Shown here: positions 59,047 to 64,000 of the stretch, piece by piece
How the letters are laid out: every line of letters starts with the position of its first letter
Position numbering within the stretch: position 1 is the stretch's first letter
Assembly (NCBI RefSeq): GCF_014633365.1
Contig: NC_068352.1
Span: forward strand, 27,189,310 to 27,253,309
From: Diospyros lotus
Taxonomy: Eukaryota; Streptophyta; Magnoliopsida; Ericales; Ebenaceae
Length of the DNA: 64,000 nt
Reading direction: 5' to 3'
Notes under the pieces: model-generated
Seen by the model: the letters and a program-made list of their open reading frames with translations, nothing else
Told to the model about the DNA's origin: nothing
The model's database searches: none
Made by a program: the position numbers and the translations under genes

Positions 59047-59262
59047 ATGTGATAATCAAATTTATTGAATAAAGTGTCATAAAAAAATTATTCTCAAAAT
59101 TCTAAACAGAATGTATTTTCTAGTTTTTTATTTTAAGAAATAGTTTTTCAAAATGACAAATCAAATACGTTTTTAATTTTTTGAAAACAGACTATTAAAG
59201 TAGAAAATTAAAAATAAATTTAAAATTTAAAACTAAAAATTAAAACGTAAAGAGAACAGGAA

Positions 59263-60040
59263 TTCAAAAATAAAATTCTCCCTAGTTGTGACAATATAAT
59301 GGATCACTAGACACAATAGTTAAATAGAACAAGGAACCGAACAATCACATATAAGAACACAAAGATGAACAAATACATGTAAGAACACAAAGATTTAATG
59401 TGAAAAATCATGCAAAGAGAAAAGGAAAATTGGGTGACAAACTTCAACAAAAATCCACTATTAAGAATTAATAGATACAAAAGGTCACACCTAAGATGAT
59501 CTCAAGAAAATTAAATAACAATTCATTGTAACTCCATAACGGATATAAAAGAAACGGAAGATAAATTAGAACAATTTCACTTAATTGGACAAAAGACTGA
59601 TAATACGATGGAAATCTAAAAGAAGACCTCCAATGTACGAATCCATCTTACAAAACCTTATTTTCAATAACTGAAACAATTCTCCAAAAATCTTAGTTCA
59701 ATCGAATGAAGATGGACAATTTGATTATAACCACAAATTTACGAAAATTAACTTCCAAACAAGCAAAACTTAAAGAATTAAAATTCACTTCTTCCCCTTA
59801 ACCCTAAACGTATGCACAAACCATGACACACGACCGACAGTGAAGCCTAAGTCCAAGTGCACTCCAATTAATTCTTCAATTCCAATTCAAATTGGAAGCA
59901 CAATTTCAACTGAAATGTAACTAATTTGTACTTCTGCAATTCTTATCAAATTATAATTTGATATCTATTCTTTTTTCATTTAATAGAATTACTCTAATGG
60001 AATAAATATAATTATAAACTTATTAAATAATATGTGTGAG
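59263..60040. other. hAT 3' tail end and spacer
   Basis: Matches copy 1 (45,930-46,110) up to about 59,470, where CAAAAATCCACTATTAA is shared. After that the two diverge. No gene recognised. Confidence 0.5.
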
Positions 60041-60044
60041 TTAT

Positions 60045-60460
60045 CTCCCCGTTGGGATTACCACCCTTGCGCGGTCTCCTGTCATTCGTATCCTTAATTT
60101 CGGTAGAGGAGGCAAATCGCAAGTAAAAGCTTTACTTCATTGCACAGGGTAAGAAATCGAACTCATGACTTATTGATGCAAATTTCAACTTATCGTGATC
60201 CAACCACTTAACATGTGCCCTGAAACGAAATATCTCTCTCTTGTTTCAAAAGGTGAAATCTCTCACCTTAAGGGCTCCCGTAACTCAGCCCAAAGATTAT
60301 AGCAGTAGGGGTAAATCACAAAATCTAGAGCGAGATTCGAACACATGACCTGTTATCGACTATATAACGACTAAAGTCTAAGACTCTTGTTCCAACTCGT
60401 GCACAAACTCAATCGTTGAACTATGCGCGTGGGACGAATTATCTCTCTTAACCCATATAA
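60045..60460 (-). repeat. Two SINE-like segments with B-box-type sites
   Basis: On the minus strand GTCATGAGTTCGATTTCTTA (about 60,150-60,170) and GTCATGTGTTCGAATCTCG (about 60,328-60,346) each fit a Pol III B box. Both are followed by text with AAATCNCAAG/AAATCACAAA and GGTAGAGGAGG or GTAGGGG words. Both segments end in a similar GACGAATTATCTCTCTT / CGAAATATCTCTCTT tail. They look like two related tRNA-derived SINE remnants; ends not defined. Confidence 0.4.
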
Positions 60461-61930
60461 ACAGTGTAAGGACTAATGTCTGGGCCTTATTCTCAAGAAG
60501 CCAAGCCCATGTGGCAAGGAGAGCCCTGGATCCAAGCTCCCTTTCTCTTCTCTGTAACGGTTGTCGATTCCTTTATCCCGCTATCTCCAATGTTATTTTC
60601 TATTTTGTTATTTATTATATTATAAATAATTTATTTTATATTTTAATTTTATCTCAAAAAATATGCTTGTTCTAATCACACTCTTTATTTTTTTTTCTAT
60701 TTAACTCCCTATTTTATTTATTTATTAATAAATTTCAATTCTATTTATTTTACCTTACTTATAATTTTTATTACTATAAAAATTTATTATTTATTTTATA
60801 ATTTAATAATAAATTTGATAGAATATTAGATACACATATAAATAATTAATAATTAAATATAAAAAATAATCAAATACACATATATAAAATTAATAATTAA
60901 ATACACAAAATAATCAAATATACACATGTACAAACTCAATAATTAAAGACATAAATCAATAATCAAATACACAATATCACTCATCCAATACACAAACATT
61001 GGTCGTTCTACTTTTCGTCAACGACAGCGCTTCCACTATCTTCCGCCGCACCTACAACTTGTTTTTTCCGAATCTACTATCGTCGCATTTGCACTTTCTC
61101 TTCTCCAATTGATGTCGTCTTCATCGCGTTTGGTCAACCTCTTCTAGCATTGATGGTCATTGTGGGGGGAGAGATGGCAATGATAGTTTGGTAGCTTTCG
61201 ATCGCCATTGGCGATACTTTTGAGTTTTGCCAGATTTTTGATGAATAATTTTGGCGATGGCAAGGTCCCTTGGAGGCATCAATTTGGGGTTGGCTTGCTA
61301 TATTTGGCTTGGCGAGTAGAAGTAGCAGCCCATTAAAGATAGCCATAGGGACGTGGATCAAGTTTTCCTTCTTCTCTTCCTTCATTCACGGTTGTCATGT
61401 CGAGATTGCTTCAATCATGCACCATTTCCTTCCATAGCCGCAACAACACTTTCTCTCGCAAATTTATATCTTCTGCACTCTCTTTCTCGATCTCTCCTTT
61501 TTGCTTCTTTTTTTTTTTGCTTTAGCTGAGAATTGCAAGTAAGAAATAGCTCATGTATCGACATTCCATTGATTTCAATTTTGTGTGGGGTTACATCATG
61601 GGCAAGATTATGGTATATTGGTTTGTGGCTTCGAATCCCCTTTGCTCTCCCTCGGTTTAGTCTTGTCTTCTCGAACGCCATGTTTGATTTTGCTTTGTCC
61701 TCTGCTTCTTCTTCTTCTTCTCCCTCCTGATAAAACCCTAATCTTACCCTCTATCTCACTAGAACCCCTTTCCTTAACCCCATTGGCCATAACCCCCAAA
61801 TAGCAATCAACCATAGCTGGGTAACTCTGACGACAATGCTTGGAAGCCACTGTTGCTGGCCGATACTCCCTTCCCAAACCCTCACGTACCCACGCGCACA
61901 GCTTGGCTGCCAAAACTTCCAAACCCAAAA
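60461..61930. other. Spacer with biased open segments
   Basis: 60,580-61,000 is AT-rich with repeated AATAATTAAATACACA words. 61,000-61,930 is closer to average composition, with open segments on both strands (for example minus 61,608-61,928, Arg-rich) that resemble no family known to me. Confidence 0.35.
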
Positions 61931-61935
61931 ATTAA

Positions 61936-62416
61936 TTTAGGGTGTTTGGTTGGTTGTACAAGCCTAATCCAATCCATGGATAGAATGCGCCTAGTTGCTC
62001 CACGTTATTTAATGCCCAAATTGATAAGGATAATTGGGATAGTCATGTCTAATACTTATTCAATTCCTAATTTAATACAACCCAGATTTATTTAATGCCC
62101 AAATTCATAAAGGGTAATTGGGATAACCAATTCCAGTTGCCATCCAACTTCTGATTTAATACATAATATTGAGATTAGCCTATGGTATTCATGTTTATCT
62201 AATTTCTAGTTTATTTAGATTAACTTATGATATTCCCATTTATCTAATTCCCAATTTATTCATATTAGCTTATGATATTCTTGCTTGTCCAATCCTCAAT
62301 TTATTTGGATTAACTTATGACATCCTTGGTTTATTTGCTTCATAAATAGATGTGCATTATCCTTGGTTAGCCAAATCCAATGGTTACCCAATTCCTATTT
62401 CAATTTAGTAACTAAA
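61936..62416. repeat. Repeat-rich segment, possible MITE with tandem units
   Basis: Begins GGGTGTTTGGTTGG, a word common at the ends of plant PIF/Harbinger MITEs, and ends near AAAACAAACCC. Inside, TTTAATGCCCAAATTNATAA with GGATAATTGGGATA occurs twice (62,010 and 62,090). A unit of about 52 bp (TTTATTTRGATTAACTTATG) occurs three to four times at 62,170-62,330. No confirmed target duplication. Confidence 0.4.
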
Positions 62417-62419
62417 ACA

Positions 62420-63520
62420 AACCCAATTTGGGCCAAGCCCAATTTTATTACAAATTGGGCCCAAATTTATTTTCAAAAAGCCTAAACTTTATCAAATTAT
62501 CGATCTCTGGTTCAACCTGGTGTCAATTTTGGTTCATCACTGGGCATCAATTCAGCTCACATCGCTCATATTTACTGGGCATCATCAAGAAATTTGTTGT
62601 CAGTGAAAGTATACCATTAATCTCTTCATAAAATAGCATTTTAAGAACTCGTTTCTCTTCAATTTCATACTGGGCCAAAGCAAAGATCATTCATAAAGTA
62701 GACTTAATTTTAGTGAGTGCATGAAGAACCTCAGCCAACTGCCGATGGAATCAAAATGCCTTGAAATGGGACTAAGAATTACAAAACTTAACCCCAAAGT
62801 TGAAAGATCTCAAACCCGTTTTTTCTTACTCAATCTATGTCCGCCAGATGTCGCAATCTTGCCAGAGTGTGTTAGGCCTCGCAAAATCGCTAAAACGGCA
62901 AGGCCAATGAAAGGGGTGTACATCATCAACAGTTTATCTGAAGCCCTGCCGGAATTTATCATTTCTGCTAATATAGCAACCTGGCATTGTAAAGAAGTTA
63001 AAAAAGATGCTTGGAGGAAAAAGAAAATTACCGATAACTTCTCCAGTTTTTTTGCTTGATAAGCATCCAATCTTTCAAAGCAAATCGACTATAACACCAT
63101 ACGAATTAAAAGCATTCAAGTTTGGATTGGAATAATCTTGGTGCGAGAAAGGAAAGCTAACTCCGAAGTTCATCTATATTCGTGTAAGAGTTATCAAACT
63201 GATGCTGTCAAAACATCAATCCAACCCACAAATAAAGTTACTACTTTACGTGATTAGGAATGTTTGGTTATGTCTTGATGTATTTTGTTTTTATTTGAAC
63301 TTCTAATAGATTATGTGATCGAATTTAGCAGGTAAGATTAGTTTTAGAATTGCATGACAGATAATATACACAATTTACCCAATATGATTAGTATATCCAA
63401 TAATCAGTTTTGAAAGAGTTTTACTAGTTTTTCAAGCCAATAAATATGACATGTTCATGCAAAACAAAATTATGAGAATGACAATGAATAGAAGTTAAAT
63501 ATTTGGAGCTTGAAGAACTT
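62420..63520. other. Spacer around the exon-like segment
   Basis: Apart from the minus-strand exon-like piece, no protein or repeat family was recognised. Confidence 0.35.
62814..62988 (-). other. Exon-like open segment, unknown protein
   Basis: On the minus strand a good acceptor (TTTACAATGCCAG) at about 62,988 leads into VAILAEMINSGRASDKLL, then a hydrophobic stretch (YTPFIGLAVLAILRGL), a basic end (GGHRLSKKKRV) and stop. It could be the last exon of a gene with one membrane segment whose other exons I could not find at 63,000-64,000. A chance frame is possible. Confidence 0.3.
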
Positions 63521-63800
63521 TACTCTTTCTCCAGCCCCTCCTCCTTGTCTTACTTTTTCTATCTTATTTCTTCTCTATATTTCTTTCTCCTTCTAGATTT
63601 CTTCTCCATCTTTATTAATTCACATGTTCTCCTCTTTCTATTTATTTCCAGGGAGTAGTCTGCTTTTTCAAACCTCTCTTCTTTCTGTCTTAAATCTTTC
63701 GTGTTGCTTCTTTCCTCTTAAATTTGTAGTGTCTTCTGCATTTCTTCTCTCTCTTCTTATCTAATATTCCTCCCTCCTTCCCCTTTTCTTATCTCATCTT
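63521..63800 (+). repeat. Pyrimidine-rich tract
   Basis: About 280 bp made mostly of TTCTTCT, CTCCTCC and TTTCTCT words on the plus strand, interrupted by few purines. The following 200 bp to the window end is open but of low complexity (Cys/Leu/Ser-rich) and not recognised. Confidence 0.7.
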
Positions 63801-64000
63801 CTCTATGCTTCTTCCTCCTCGGATAACATCACATCCATCTGCTGCGGCAGCTTTTCTGGTTCCAACTGCTGCTATTCTTCAGATGCTTTATTGCTGCTGC
63901 TCTCTACCACTCTGTTGTTACTGCCGGCTTTCACGTTCTACGCTTCTCACGTGCCAATTTGCTCTTCTTCAACCATGCTGTTTCTCCCTTATTTACTAGC

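Larger units (their letters stand above)
58020..59258. mobile_element. Gene-capturing inverted-repeat element with TTCTCTTT ends, copy 2
   Basis: Left end TGTTCTCTTTATTATTTTTAG, right end …TAAAACGTAAAGAGAACA, the first 11 bases an exact inverted match, both continuing into AT-rich subterminal DNA. GGAA flanks both sides (58,016-58,019 and 59,259-59,262). The corresponding place in the hAT tail of copy 1 (about 45,920) has no such insert. The 0.9-kb middle is not AT-rich and carries parts of two unrelated plant genes plus an unrecognised piece (58,190-58,620). No transposase. Confidence 0.7.

Noticed and set aside
63805..63999. Cys/Leu-rich open frame at the window end
   Set aside because: Low complexity after a pyrimidine tract, no family signature, and truncated by the edge.

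Overview
This is a nuclear plant genome window, very probably from a flowering plant. The signs are spliced plant genes with GT/AG introns, AT-rich spacers, a strayed piece of plastid DNA, and a dense, nested set of plant transposons (CACTA, Mutator-like, Helitron, hAT, Ty3 LTR elements and a Cassandra solo LTR). I cannot name the species. Nothing was searched; all calls come from reading the sequence and from knowledge of the families.

Left part (1-13,600) holds the host genes. A class IV homeodomain-leucine zipper (HD-Zip IV) gene runs on the minus strand from 2803 off the left edge. It has eight clean exons so far and a plastid ycf4 fragment in one intron. A decayed relative of the same gene lies in opposite orientation at about 7.8-9.1 kb, next to a Mutator-like element. 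A complete five-exon plastid glucose-6-phosphate/phosphate translocator gene lies on the plus strand at 11,382-13,264. It is the only complete ordinary gene in the window.

Middle part (13,600-29,310) is mobile DNA in AT-rich spacer. It has a possible old LTR pair (14.29-15.95 kb), a 5.9-kb Tat-like LTR element whose gag start runs almost directly into the integrase end (18,102-23,981), and two sister CACTA elements (24,409-27,945 and 28,275-29,308). The first CACTA carries a Helitron; the second shows the same site without it, so the Helitron ends can be fixed by comparison.

Right part (29,310-59,500) is a stack of decayed transposases and later insertions. A hAT/zinc-finger-MYM-like pseudogene (minus strand, 30,029-33,494) is split by a Cassandra solo LTR and a small inverted-repeat element. 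A CACTA end at 34,860 begins a repeat field that was split by a Ty3 element (35,869-43,279). Two BED/DUF659-type hAT pseudogenes follow. The second is spread over about 10 kb by an inverted-repeat block, a CACTA miniature element, a second Mutator-like element and a 3.1-kb solo LTR. Behind it is an inverted-repeat element carrying a chimera of a KH-domain gene piece and an AAA-ATPase gene piece.

The last part (59,500-64,000) is mostly spacer with SINE-like and tandem-repeat sequence and one exon-like open segment on the minus strand. The strongest leads for new biology are the chimeric gene-capture element (58,020-59,258), the foldback Mutator-like family with two copies and exact 9-bp target duplications, and the Helitron with tandemly repeated 5' ends.
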